A stretch of 64,000 bases of DNA from Mesostigma viride (lineage: Eukaryota; Streptophyta; Mesostigmatophyceae; Mesostigmatales; Mesostigmataceae): assembly GCA_009746045.1 (NCBI GenBank), contig RPFO01000003.1, positions 750,767 to 814,766 of the forward strand. Reading direction: 5' to 3'. How positions within the stretch are numbered: position 1 is the stretch's first letter; the number at the start of each line of letters is the position of its first letter. The translations under genes and the position numbers were made by a program. The notes beneath the pieces were generated by a model that was given only the letters and a program-made list of their open reading frames with translations, searched no databases and was not told the DNA's origin. Below, piece after piece: positions 42,207 to 54,200 of the stretch.

Positions 42207-43233
42207 CCATATCTATCTCCCTACATATGCAAAGCTAATTGCAGCCGGCACCCCTGCGTTGAGCACCATGGGCTGGCGTGCTCAAGCTCAGTCATTGTCG
42301 AACCCCCGGGAATCCATGTCTTTCTTGTCGAGCTGAGAGCCGTTTTTTCTGTGGAAGAGAAGCTAGCAACATATTGCCATGCATGCAAAGGTGAGAGGTA
42401 CCAGTTATTAAGGGCCGACCTTCTCCCAGACTTGGAAACATGTGGCAGCTGCATGACAGTCCATGGTGATCTCAGCTTATGTTGTGTGAGGAGCTGTGCG
42501 TTAACTGTAGCGGAAAGGACTGGCGGGAGTGTGTATGGAGTCGAGCGTAAGGCTGGGTTCTAATTCTGAGGATGACGCGCAAGTGCAGTGGTTGTCCCAG
42601 TTGACCAGCTGGCGGCTATCTTGTTCTCATGGTTGGAGTTGCTAATGAGCCCAATAATGGCAGAAGGTGCATCGCGGCCATGCACAGCCGGCTCAGTTTT
42701 CAGCATGAGCAAGTCTGACACCCAAAAGCACAGGATGGGGCCTCATCAGCCTCGCCGGAGGCCGCCACTATGGTTGATGATGGCGGTGCGGCCATCTTTT
42801 CTGCCATGCAGTCTGGGAGAGCTGTGCGGCGGGGGCTTCTAATATCAACCTGCTTGGCAGCAATGACATCCTCCAGCTTCACCATCATCAGGTCGATCCA
42901 GCAACGGCCTGTTTGGACAATGTCATGAACGTCGTCCTGTGCCAGTGCATGCAGGTGCATGGGCATGGAGCATGGTGGAGTATGCGTGGCAGAGCCTCGC
43001 TGCCAGCAGCCCAGGTGGAGTGGGCCGGCCTCACAAAGGCCTGGCCGCCAAAGAGCAAAGCTCAATCCTTGAGATTGAGCTGAAAATAGCCTGCATGCAA
43101 TCGAGGCGTTACCAGGCGTGCATGCATGCAGTTCCACCGGTGTGTGCAGAAGCATTGACCATTGCCAAGCATTGAAAACATCAACGGGGGTACCGCCACC
43201 TGCAGGACTATAGATTGGCACAGTCCGCACAGA
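42207..43233. other. Gene-free stretch downstream of locus D
   Basis: About 1 kb between the palindrome and the locus D stop codon. Short ORFs on both strands show no recognisable motif or splice-supported exon. Part of it is presumably the 3' UTR of locus D. Confidence 0.5.
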
Positions 43234-44625
43234 CTAGTTGCCCCGATACATTTCCAGTTGACCCGCAGTTAGTTTACTGAGCCCCAATGCATCCATCATC
43301 TCTGGCGAGTGCCTTGCTTCTTCCAGGATTGTGGTTGTCGAACCCATCCCAAGGGAAAACCCCCGAAAGCTGCTCTTGAGCACGTCAGCTCCTGCCCGCA
43401 CTAGGCACTTCACAATCTCCACGTTCCCGCTTTGAACCGCGGTGAAGAGAGCTGGCTCTGACGTCGCATAATAGGGACCGATCTTCTCGCCCCTGCGGAT
43501 GGAATCAGAGCGTGCACCCGCCTGCAGTAGCTGCTGGACTAGGGCGACATTGCTTGCTCGGATAGCCACATGAAGGGCTGTCTCCGTAAATTTGCTGTGC
43601 TTGCAGTCTTTCACAGTGATGTTGGAGCGGTAGGCATCGCCACTTACGCCTGCCCGTAAAAGGACATCCACCACTGGCATTGATGCTTTCTCCACTGCCG
43701 CATAGAGACAAGGACCCAACTTGGTCACGTCTGCCCCCTTCTCGAGCATCAACTTCACCAGCACCTCATTTTCCACAATCGCCTCCATCGCAGCGGTACC
43801 GCTGCCCTCAGCACTGATGACCGCACCCGCCTTTAGCAGCAGGGCTGCCACGTTCCACCGACGGGATTTTAGGGAGACCAGCAGGGGTGTCTCGGGGATT
43901 CGGGTGATACGAACCGCATCAACTTTCACGCCACGCATACGCAAAAGAGATCTCACCATGTCCAGGTCAGTGGCAACATGAAGCGCAGTGTCGCCTGTGG
44001 CGCGCCCATGACGAGCACTCTCATTCACGTCCGCGCCTGCTGCCAGCAATACTTCCACGATCCCAGAGAAGCCCTCGACAACAGCAACGTACAGCGCAGG
44101 CCAAGACCAGTTACCGTCCTCGTGCGACTCGTACTCACGCACATTCACCTGAGCTCCTGCCTCGACCAGGCATTTCACCACATCAAGATGTCCATTAATA
44201 ACGGCGAGGATGAGTGGCGTGTGGTCACTGCGGTCCGAGGCGTCTATGTCTATCCCAAACTCGATGAGATGTTTGACGACATCTAGCCGCCCTATCTGAG
44301 CTGCCATGTGCAGTGGTGTTGACTTTGAATTTGTACATCGATACGTTTCCAGCCACTTCTCCACTGCGCTCTTCTCTTTCTTGGCGGCCACTTGCGCCTT
44401 GGCCTTCACCAGCTCCAGCTCCAGCTTTGTCCGTGCAAGTTCCTCGTTCACCAGCTTCTGCTTCACCGCCGCCAGCTCGTCCCTCATAGCCTTGAGCTCC
44501 TTTTCATGCCATGCCATGCCTTCCAGCCGCAGTGCCTGCAGCTGTTGCTGACATGACGCATGCAGCTGCTGTTGAATGGCCTGGGACCCCTGGCTGGTGC
44601 TCTGGCTCCGGAGGCCCAGCCAATC
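43234..44625 (-). CDS. Locus D exon 2: coiled coil and ankyrin repeats
   Basis: Begins at the acceptor with DWLGLRSQSTSQGSQ; the first Met is 36 codons in, so an independent gene starting there is the alternative reading. A Gln-rich, then Glu/Lys-rich coiled coil spans about residues 18-95 (MRDELAAVKQKL, LELELVKAKAQ). About eight to ten ankyrin repeats follow (TPLHMAAQIGRLDVVKHLIE, TPLILAVINGHLDVVKCLVE, TALHVAIRASNVALVQQLLQ). They are of variable length with inserted loops, unlike the uniform 34-residue repeats of A-C. C-terminus ends LEMYRGN. Confidence 0.87.
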   Translation of the reverse strand, partial: DWLGLRSQSTSQGSQAIQQQLHASCQQQLQALRLEGMAWHEKELKAMRDELAAVKQKLVNEELARTKLELELVKAKAQVAAKKEKSAVEKWLETYRCTNSKSTPLHMAAQIGRLDVVKHLIEFGIDIDASDRSDHTPLILAVINGHLDVVKCLVEAGAQVNVREYESHEDGNWSWPALYVAVVEGFSGIVEVLLAAGADVNESARHGRATGDTALHVATDLDMVRSLLRMRGVKVDAVRITRIPETPLLVSLKSRRWNVAALLLKAGAVISAEGSGTAAMEAIVENEVLVKLMLEKGADVTKLGPCLYAAVEKASMPVVDVLLRAGVSGDAYRSNITVKDCKHSKFTETALHVAIRASNVALVQQLLQAGARSDSIRRGEKIGPYYATSEPALFTAVQSGNVEIVKCLVRAGADVLKSSFRGFSLGMGSTTTILEEARHSPEMMDALGLSKLTAGQLEMYRGN

Positions 44626-46973
44626 CTGGTTGTCTCAATCAAGGCACAATTGTTTACACGGTGACAATTGTATGCAATGCATATACTTAGGAATCTATGT
44701 GAAGTCGCTCAAAGGCAATACGAACCTAGTACACGTTTTCAGAACATGGTTTACCAAAACGTTTCTTCTAGCTTGTGGTAGATATACTGTGCGGGGCATC
44801 TCATTCCATCCGATAGCCCCGGGCGTTATTTCCGTGATCTACAATTGCAACAAGCACATTTTACAACAACAGACCCCATAACTACCCTTTCCTTTTTTCC
44901 CTCAGCACCTGGCAGTAGAAACATCTACCTGTTTCACAGTCCCGGCCCTTGAGCAATGAGAAAAATCCCACACAAAGCAGACCTGGCCCTTTCCCCCTCC
45001 AAGGTACAAGAACAAGATCCAACTAAGCTCATCCCCACATAGTTAACTAATTAATTCACAGCACATGTCAAGCAATAGTGTAAATACGCACTTCGTGAAC
45101 AAGCCCTTCCTCATTGTGCCATGAATAAGCATACAACACTTCAGATATCTATCCCAATAGGCACGCGTACAAAATCGCTCTTTCACATAACAATGCATGG
45201 GTGGAATAGATAGTGCATGGTTGATAAATACATAATCAATATCCCAAGCATGATCAAAGCTGGTCTCTCTAGACAAAAGTACTATAGGAAAGACCCCTGG
45301 CATTTAACCAAGGAAAAATTGTGTACAATTTACCTGCATATAGGCATTGGTACTAAGGCTGTCACTGATGGCTATAGATGTGGAAATAAACATACGCAAT
45401 GTACATTACATGACAAGGTTGACACCCACAGCATGTAAACTGGTGCCCTTTTCTCCCTATCTTTAGGTACTCAGGCAATTAAGTATCAAACACCATAAGG
45501 AGCAATTTACAGGCTGCAATCTAACGATCGAGCTGTATTGTTGCCACCAGGGGGTTGAACCGATCGGCAGACCCTGCGGACTCTCCACCCCACTCAACGG
45601 CATCTCTTCCAACCCACCCACCATGCACTTTGGTGATGGCAAAAGCTTTCCACCATTAGCACCAACAACCAATACCAACGCATGATCATACAGCTTACCA
45701 ACACGTGCGAGGGCCGTTCTCCCCACGACTGCAGCATGTCCGCCTGGGATGGGGCTGCCGCCGCCGGCGCCGCGCCACCTGGCTGTCGCTGGCTCTGCTG
45801 GCCCCATGCCTCCCGCAGCACCACCAGCATCTCGTCAAACGTGGGCCGGTCCGCCGGGTCGAATGAAAAGCACCGCCGCACCATGTCCTGCAGCCCCTCC
45901 GGCAGAACATCTGGCACAGGGGGCGTCTGCCGCCGGACGAGCACGTTGGTAACCACCTGGCGCATCTGCAGACCCTCCCAGGGGTCCTGCCCTGTCGCCA
46001 TGGCCATTAGCAGGCAGCCGAACGCCCACGCGTCAGCCTGCGTTGTCACACCAGACGCGGTCTCGTCGGGGTCATGCTGCTCCGGAGCCATGTAGTTGAC
46101 CGAGCCCGCAATGCTGGTTGCCTTGCGCGCCGACAGCGTGTGCTCAACCGCGTGGGAGATGCCAAAGTCTGCGACGACCGCGCGGCCGTAGGCGTCTATT
46201 AATACATTACCCGGCTTAAGGTCCTGCACAATGATGTGCTGGCGGTGCAGGTCGGCCATTGCGAGGCACACATCCTGCGCTAGCAGCAGGAGGCGGGGGT
46301 AGGGGATGCACGTGTTGGGTGACTGATCTTTACGACTGACAACCGGCACGCCCTGCTTGGCGAAGTTTTCCCGCTCTGCCTTGATGGCGTCGTCCAGGGA
46401 CTGCTCGTACTTGAACATGACGATGCAGAGGTGGTTCTCGAGTTTTGTCACGCCCAGGAAGCGGCACACATTGTGGCAGAAGTTAGACCCCCGCTGCAGC
46501 ACCTTGACCTCGCGCCGGAACGCTACCGACGCATCCTGCGATAAGACCGGCAAGGGCAGCATTTTCACGGCCACGGTCTCCTTCTCGGATGGGTGAAGGA
46601 TGGCGGCACGCACAACGCCCATGCCTCCCCTGCCAATTTCCCTTCCAAGGGTGAGACGGGCCGGCGGGATGAAGACCACGCTGTCGTCCTCGAGGACGCC
46701 GAGCATGGCGCGCGTCGCTTCCTGTTCCTCCTCGTCGCGCTGCTGCTGCTTGCGCTGCTCCACCCAGTCCTCCACGAGCCGGCGAAGCAGGCGCACGGGC
46801 ACGAGGCGGGTGCTGGCCAACGGCCGCCTTGTCCAGGGGTCCGTCGCGTTTCCCCGGTCGAACCAGCCCTGTATGGCACTCCTCTCAAAGATTTCGCCTG
46901 TCTCGACAAGCATGACAGGATCGGTCATGAGGTCGAGGGAGAGAGGACACACGAAGTCTCTGCTCAGATCCAT
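43234..46973 (-). CDS. Locus D: U-box / non-RD kinase / coiled coil / ankyrin protein, two exons
   Basis: Exon 1 46973-45699 (425 codons) and exon 2 44625-43234 (463 codons plus stop) join in phase 0 across a 1073-bp intron (donor GTAAGC, acceptor ACAACCAG), giving about 888 residues. Exon 1 ends LQSWGERPSHVL, at the same place relative to the SW motif as the donor in loci A, B and C, so the intron position is conserved across the family. Unlike A, B and C, the ankyrin part is one continuous exon with diverged repeats and a coiled coil in front. No transmembrane segment is present, so D is predicted to be soluble. It lies head to head with locus C. The joining is inferred but strongly supported by phase, splice consensus and family parallels. 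Confidence 0.83.
44626..45698 (-). other. Intron of locus D
   Basis: 1073 bp, donor GTAAGC, acceptor ending ACAACCAG. I see no exon or repeat of note inside it. Confidence 0.7.
45699..46973 (-). CDS. Locus D exon 1: U-box and protein kinase
   Basis: Starts MDLSRDFVCPLSLDLM. U-box about residues 4-75 (CPLSLDLMTDPVML, IFERSAIQGWF). Kinase about 107-380: a good glycine loop GRGGMGVV, Lys137 in VAVKML, Glu in FRREVKVL, Asp251 in IVQDLKPGNVLI, VADFG, APEQH, WAFGCLL. All catalytic residues are present, so activity is plausible. The residue before the catalytic Asp is Gln (non-RD). Compared with A and B, the glycine loop is canonical and the sequence between U-box and kinase contains a Gln/Glu-rich helix (EQRKQQQRDEEEQEA). 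Without splicing the frame would continue only to 45594. Confidence 0.88.
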
Positions 46974-47918
46974 AATTCGTTCGGTCGAGTGAGCGACGCG
47001 TCACGACGTTCTTAATGTCCGTGCTAGGTATTTCCGCCGGCATGCGCAGCTGCCGATTAATGCGCCCGTCAATGGGTTCGCGTCATGCTGCCGGCCGCCC
47101 CATCGACCCCACGATGAGTTTGCGGCGCAGCTTATTGTGGCTAGCACACTACAGCTAGATTGCAGCTAGCTAGCGCGGCAGCGCACTAGGGTGGTAAAAA
47201 AAAGTGGTGAAAGCATGGTGAAAGCCTGGTGAAAGTGGTGCGTTTTATTTTTTAATTACCTTGTGCGTTGCGTGGTGCTCGGCTGCCAAGTAATCTCGCG
47301 GGAGATTCTTACATAGCGCGCACGAGTCACGACGTGGGTGAGCTGAAAGATACGGACGAATACGGACGAAATGCGTGCGCGGCTGCGCGCGTTAATGTTA
47401 CCAAAATATGTGCGCTCGAGGCTAAAGCTTTCATGGCGTAACCCGCGCTGTTTTATGGCAGTTTGATCGACAATATCGTGTTTTGCAACCTGCGCAAACG
47501 TGCACAGCAAAATAATCTTGCACATGCACCATCGTCGCGACTGGAGATCTAGGCGATAGCTTGACCTCCCGAAATATGTCCAAATGCTCCGTAGACACAA
47601 CCGGTTCTTAGAATCGCACTGAGGTCCTACTTTGGTCATGTGCAAGTAGGGGGTTGGTCATGGCCAGGGTCAAGCGCAATCGTTCTTGCTTTGCGGCGTG
47701 AAGCACCTGCGGGATCGCAATATGTGGACGCCATACCCGTCTGCATTCCATGCATTGCCGCCGGTAATGTCGAAGAGATTGTTTCCTTCTATCCCACAAG
47801 GAGGTTGCAGCATTGGCCTTCGTCTTTAAAACTCCTACAAATCATGGCTGTACCCGCTGTTACCAGCCCCTGAAAATCTCTGATTCTAAGGCTGCCAGAG
47901 AGAGAAAAACCACCTGCC
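46974..47918. promoter_or_regulatory. Divergent promoter region between loci D and C
   Basis: 945 bp between two start codons facing away from each other. The half next to C (from about 47290) is a diverged copy of the region in front of locus B, including the GACAATATCGTG block, the ACATGCACCATCGTCGCGAC block and the CCAGAGAGAGAAAA leader. The half next to D contains short direct repeats GGTGAAAG(C/T) near 47208-47235. No TATA box is certain. Confidence 0.6.
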
Positions 47919-48281
47919 ATGGAACCGCCGGCGCAGTTCCTGTGCCCCATCTCGTGCGACCTGATGCGCGATCCTGTCATGCTCGTGGAAACAGGCCAAA
48001 CCTACGAAAGGGCTGCTATCGAGCAGTGGTTGGCTCGTGGAAATAATACTGACCCGCTGACCAACAAGAGGATTTCCAGCAAAAAGTTGGTCCCGGTGTT
48101 AGCCCTGCGTTCGCTGGTTGAGGAATGGCTGGAGCAGCAACAAGAACGGCAGCGTCTGGGACCCAAAACTGTGGCGGCGACGGCAACTGTGGTACGGCCA
48201 GCAAAGCATCCGAAAAAGCCAAAACAGATCAGCCTGCAGGACTGGCTGCGTACCTGCCCAAAGACTTCAAACGGAAAGCTG
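47919..48281 (+). CDS. Locus C exon 1: U-box without kinase
   Basis: 121 codons, ATG in context TGCCATGG. U-box about residues 4-75, over 90 percent identical by eye to locus B (CPISCDLMRDPVML). After RQRLG the sequence passes directly to PKTVAATATVVRPAKHPKK and SLQDWLRTCPKTSNGKL, which corresponds to the tail of exon 1 in B. The kinase has been removed between these points without a frameshift. Ends before donor GTATGT. Read-through would end at 48338. Confidence 0.85.
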
Positions 48282-51200
48282 GTATGTTCCTGCATGAAAC
48301 CAAAGGACTGCATGCCATGGAGGCATTACAGTGCCTGATGTTATGTCTCTAGTGTAGAGTCATTGTAGTTTCATTGCACAAAATTGCATGCTTTTGCAAA
48401 TTGATGAGTTTTGTTAGGTGCACAAATAATGCTCGCTCTGGGCTCAACTCTAGTCGGTTCAATGTTTCCTACATTGTTCGTGTCCATGTCTGTTTGAGAC
48501 TTCTGATTGTTTGTAATGGACCCCGTCTCAGGCCTCTGCATGGGTTGCAGGTACCGATAAGGCAAGGGTAGAGATAAATGTGCTTCTCGCCATTAACGGT
48601 ACACGTTTATCCATAGACTTAAGCACTCATATGCAGCGCACTTAGATTTGAACCTTCCGCCCGCACACTCATGCTCTAAACCATACACTCCATGCAAGCA
48701 GAAAGTAATAGATAGCAGAAAGTAATAAATCGCTTTCATGTATTTTTGCCACCGTAATCTCAAACCCCTGCCTTCAATAGCCCTATTTATTATCATATTC
48801 CTTGGTTTTGTGCGCATTTCTCATTTTGCATGCTCGTTGTCCCTGGTCTACGGTGCCAAGTAATTTGTGATGGACAGCGTCTGCCTTCTTACACATTCTT
48901 GCAGCTGTACAAGTTTCTCTTTGTTTGTAAGCAGCAACTATCTTTACTATGGCATGCTTTGGTGCACTGTGTGAAAATCTTTCTCTTGGTTTTCTTCCCT
49001 GGCCCCGCGCAATCGATGGAAATCACCCCCGTACCACCCTCTAGACACTTGTATGTGACAAGAGTTTGACTGCTGCGTGCTTTTATGGTGGGGCCACTGG
49101 TAATGACAGGACCTCCCGCGATTATTCCGACAAGCGCCTATTTGCGCACATTGACACCATCAGCACAGGTTGCCCTCAACCAGCTTTGACATACATTTAT
49201 GACTCTTGGGGGGGCACTGGTAATGACAGGACCTCCCGCGATCGTTCCTACAAGCCGCCGAGGAGGGTCGAATGGACGCGGTCCGGCATTTTGTGAACCA
49301 AGGGGTCAAGTTGAGCGTCACGGACGAGGTACATGCTGCTTACGCAAAAATTCTAGTCATTGGTCATGGCTTGGTCTTGGACCCGAAGTACGTACCTTTC
49401 TGTGTTTCGTGAGCCTGATGTCACCGTACCATTTGCAGTGCTGTCTACTGGCAGTGGCACACAAGCAGGGACAACGTGGCCGGGGGGATAAGCGGCTCTT
49501 GCGTATACCAACTGGCCAGTATTGAACGATCACCTGTGCTACGATCTGTTCAATATCAGCAACATGCTTGACCGAGAGATAAGCGGTTGTTGAGTCGGTC
49601 AACTGGCGACTCTTGATGTTGAAGGGGTTGGAAAGACAGCGATTCTAAAAGCAAAGTCAGATGTGGCTTTTGAAGTTTTTACATTATGAATGCCTTTTGA
49701 AGCTCATAAACACAACTCCGGCGCCAGTGTCAAAGAGGGTTTTGCTGATGGCATGCTGACTTCTATAACCTCTTGTTGGTGCCTTGTTTCCTGGAAGGTC
49801 AAGGGGTCAGCAAAGTTGAATTACTGTGAGTGCTATTCGCTGCGGTCTGCACATATCTTTGATGCAAACCACAGGATGGGTACAATGCGCCCTTGCTTGC
49901 CGCCAGTGAGGGCCATCTGGAGGCGGTGAAGTTTCTGGTGGAGGAAAAGAGGATGAACCCGGACACCAGGGCAAGGGTAAATAAATTTCCCCCAAGTGTT
50001 AGCTGCATTCATAACTCTGTGCCTGCTTTGGGGTTATCTACACCATGGAGGTATTAGTGGCTCTTTCATGCACGTAAAATGCCCCGTTTTTGCTGGGTAG
50101 AGCCGATAGACCTGTCCTGCCTGGCCCGCTCTGGCAGACACGTAAACCACTGTTTGTTTGATAGGGCAGTAAGGGCACATTCACGACTTGAGAGACACAA
50201 CCCATTTTTTTCTTGCTGTTCCTCACTGGCCCAGTGGCAGTTCCAGAATTCCTGTGACTAGGGGAAGACCTTGCATTGCCCAAAATATACAACATGATCG
50301 GAAACTGCCCCTAAGGTTTTCCTTGGTGATTAAAATTAATAATGATCAATTAGTTGTGCTACGAGTAACGAGTAACACAGCCACGGATATCCAGCATGGT
50401 CGCAAACTGACCCTAAGGGTTCCCTTGATTAGCTAATGGATGACTTGATTAATTAGTTGTGCTACGAGTAACACAGACATGTCGCGGCGCTGCTTGTGCG
50501 ACGCAATCCCGTGTGTGTGTGCATGTCAGTCGACTGGGAGCAATGCGCTTCATCTCGCGGCTCTCGGAGGCCACCTGCGAGTGGTCAGTTACCTCGTGGA
50601 GGAGAGGAGGATGAACCTGGAGACCACGAACAAGGTGGGTTGTCCTGCCCGTGAAAGAAGCCGCAGTCCCTTGGCATCCCTCCCTTTCAGAAGCACGAAC
50701 GTGGGGATGCCACGTTGCCTGTTAAGGCATCTCATCTTGGCCTGGCAGAGGTGAAAGGAAACATCCATCCTCAAATGGCAGTACTATTTGTAATAAACTA
50801 CTTCCAGCATAGTTTCCCTGGAGGCACTCCATTTACTATGTCGTACACAAATGTAGTGTCTGGCTGGGAACTGCTGACCCGTGGTGGGATGCATACATGA
50901 CGTGAAAAGAAATCATATCACCTTGCTCTTGCACTGGTGACTTTCTGGCCTTGGCTGCACTGCCACTTCACTTCCGTTCTAAGCTCCGTAGCAGTATTGT
51001 TGGACTTGTACCATGTAGCATCGCCTGCTGCAGTCAACCTAGCTGAGCGCGACAGTAACAGTAGCTAACCCGGGCACCCAGGTGGCCCAGGTGGCCCAGG
51101 TGGCCCAGGTGGCCCAGGTGGCCCAGGGAATGGCCCAGGCTATCCTGCTATTGTATATTCTTTTCTAGTGATAATCGTTGAGCTTTGCTCACTTTATTGC

Positions 51201-54200
51201 AGTACTACTATTTGATAGGCGGATGGGCTCAAAGGGGACCGACCTGCTGTAGGTAGCGTAGTACAAGCACCTGCCACGGGGGTAGTGCACCTGCCGACAC
51301 TTTTGTGCCGGCGTGGTCAGGGCTAAGTCACTTCTAACGTACCTCACTAGACCATGTACTGGCGCCCAGGTGCGGCGCAAGTGTATGGAAAGTCAGTACT
51401 TTGAGTGTTGTAGGGGATGTAGGGGGGCCTCTAGTCAGCCATAATGGACCAAAAGCGTGGAACGTATTTGGCAATATTCAGGTATGTGCCCAGAGTTGAG
51501 CGTCTTTTCTGAATTGGATGAAAGTCACCTATACATGTATCTGTATGTCTGGCACATATGGGGGGAGCTGCCAGTGTTCTGACGGCATTGCAGCGAATGA
51601 TGACCCTTCATTACCCTAAAGCATTTAGTCATAGTTATTCACAGTTTGGTTGCCTTGCTTAAGTTTCGCAGTAACTGGCTGGAGGTCTTGCGACTTTGTT
51701 GGCGGTAATGGGATTGCGTCTTCATTTTGTGCGTCACAGCTGGGGGAAAATGCGCTTCACTGCGCTGCTATGGCAGGCCACCTGGATGTGGTCCAGTATC
51801 TGGTGGAGGACAAGGGGATGAGCGTGGATGTCAAACAACCGGTGGTGAGTGTGCTCGGGCCCGTGAGGGTATCTCTTGGCTTAGTGTGTTTTGTGGAGTG
51901 TGGCGAAATTGAAGTATGGCCAAGTGAGGTATGGCCGATCCAAGGTTGGCCAGGTGGTCAAACTAGGAGCTACTTGATGTGGTCCTTACTGCGGCCCGCA
52001 AGGTTTTGTTCCTCGACCGCTTTGTCGCATACCCTTTTCTATGTCCTTGGAATGTTGGAGCCTTGGGTTTTGAAGTTTCTGGGGTTTGCGGTACTGGGGT
52101 TGGGCTCTCCTGCTTTCCATCGTTTGGTTGAAGATCAAGCCGATAAGATCCGTCGCTCATCGTTTGGTCGTCACATGAGCTGTATTCCCGCCTGCACATT
52201 CTGTTTGACTCTGCAAAGGGGGGGTGGCCACGTGGCCCTTGTTGTCCGGCGTGCTTTGTCCTATAGCCGTTGATCGAAACCATCAGCGATGACCAGCCCC
52301 TTTAGAACCAGTCAACCGCTTTCCCTATATGGCTGCCGTGACCGAGATGATGACCTTCATGATGACCTTTGTGATCACCTTCATATTTGAAATAAGCAGT
52401 TTCAAAGTATATACGCCGTACCAGTATTAGCTCGAACTTGTCTGCTTTATAGTGATAAATGCAACAGTCCATTTGCAATATCTCGCCTCAACTTTGCAGT
52501 AACTGCAGTAACATCTGGCGTGGTTCTGGCCATGGCTTTGCACTTCTCTCCTTGTGCAAACAGGGTGGGTGCAACGCACTTCACCGTGCCGCGCTTGAAG
52601 GCCACCTGGAGGTGGTCAAGTACCTGGTGGACAACAGGAGGATGAGCCCGGAAACCAAGGACGACGTGAGTGTCCTTGCTCGTGAGATATCGACACCCGG
52701 CACCCCAGCTGCGTATTGCTTGCGATTTCCTCTCGTGTAACCTTTTATTTTTCTTTGCACGCGGTGACGTCTGTTAAAATTTTTTGGTTTTGCTTTACAG
52801 CATACGTGAGCTTTGATCATCACACGCCATTGATCATCTACTGCTTTGGATCAGTAAAGTCACGAAAGTATTGCTTCTGCTTTTGTCACACAATGGCTCT
52901 AGGAACAGGGCATGCCTCCTCACCTTTAGTTGCTACTGTTTCATGTTTTTTTAATATACTACTAGAAGTAATTAGATATTAATCTTCTTTTGAACTGGGG
53001 CGGATAACTTGATTCAGCAAAGAAATAAAAAGAATCTCAAAGCTGTTAAGGACACTGCCAGGCCACCGACTCCCCTTTTGATCTGCATTCTCTTGTTCTA
53101 ATTAATTAAGTGTCAGGTTGGTGGTGGATGTCACCGGCTTAGTCCTAAGTCCTCACTCAGCCAGGTGGATATTACCCTCATCATACATATTGCATCTTTT
53201 TCTCCGGCTTGCGTCAGCCGCTCTGTGGCAGAATACGTACACCGGTTGGGGCGAGCCCTGTCCTTTGATCCTCAAGTGGTCTGTTGACCTAGCCTGTAAT
53301 GCCACTGCAGTTTCTTCGGTAGCATCGCTGGCAAAGCAGCGTGTGGCATCACCCCAGCATGTTCACTGCGTGCGCTCAACAGGTGACCTGGGCACCCAGG
53401 TGGCACCCGGGAATGTCCCTGCAAAAGTTCAGCTAATGGCTTGTCCATCTAAATGTAACCTAGTAGACTTACATTCCTTGAAAGAGCATTGTAATATGGT
53501 TTGGTAGGAGCGAGGCCACCGTAGGCTGAGACAGCTGCTGGGTGGGATCCCTGCTGGCCGTGCAGCTGGTAGGGCTTTCGTCTGTCTTGATGTAAATTAT
53601 TAAAAACTGCAGCCTGGCCACTTGTGGCCACACCTTCTATAGCGCAGGCTGTCAACAATGCAATTTAATGTCGACCAATGGTTATCTAAGGTGCTGGATT
53701 AAAGCAAGCAGCCTCACCAGCGTGACATGTGGCAACAACAGATTTTCTCAGAACTGACAATATCTGAGTTTGCTCAACTGCCTGGTAGGACATCACCTCG
53801 TTGCTCGCCTGGGGTCTGCCAGTCACATCCCAGTTTTGTATCATGGCCCCGGGACCCACATGATGTTCGTGGCATGCGCACCAAGCCCTGCCATGTCATT
53901 CAACTCTCGGCAATGCCGGGAACAATAGAAGGGCAGCCCTTTTTAAGGAGGGCCTTGTCTTTCTGCTGCTGCTGAGATCAAGTTTCGCCCCCATGATTTG
54001 CCAAGTAACAACTTCAAAGCATCTTAGTATTATATTATATTATATTATATTATATTATATTATATTATATTATATTATATTATATTATATTATATTATAT
54101 TATATTATATTATAGTAGTATTATATTATATTATATTATATTATATTATATTATATTATATTATATTATATTATATTATATTATATTATATTATATTATA

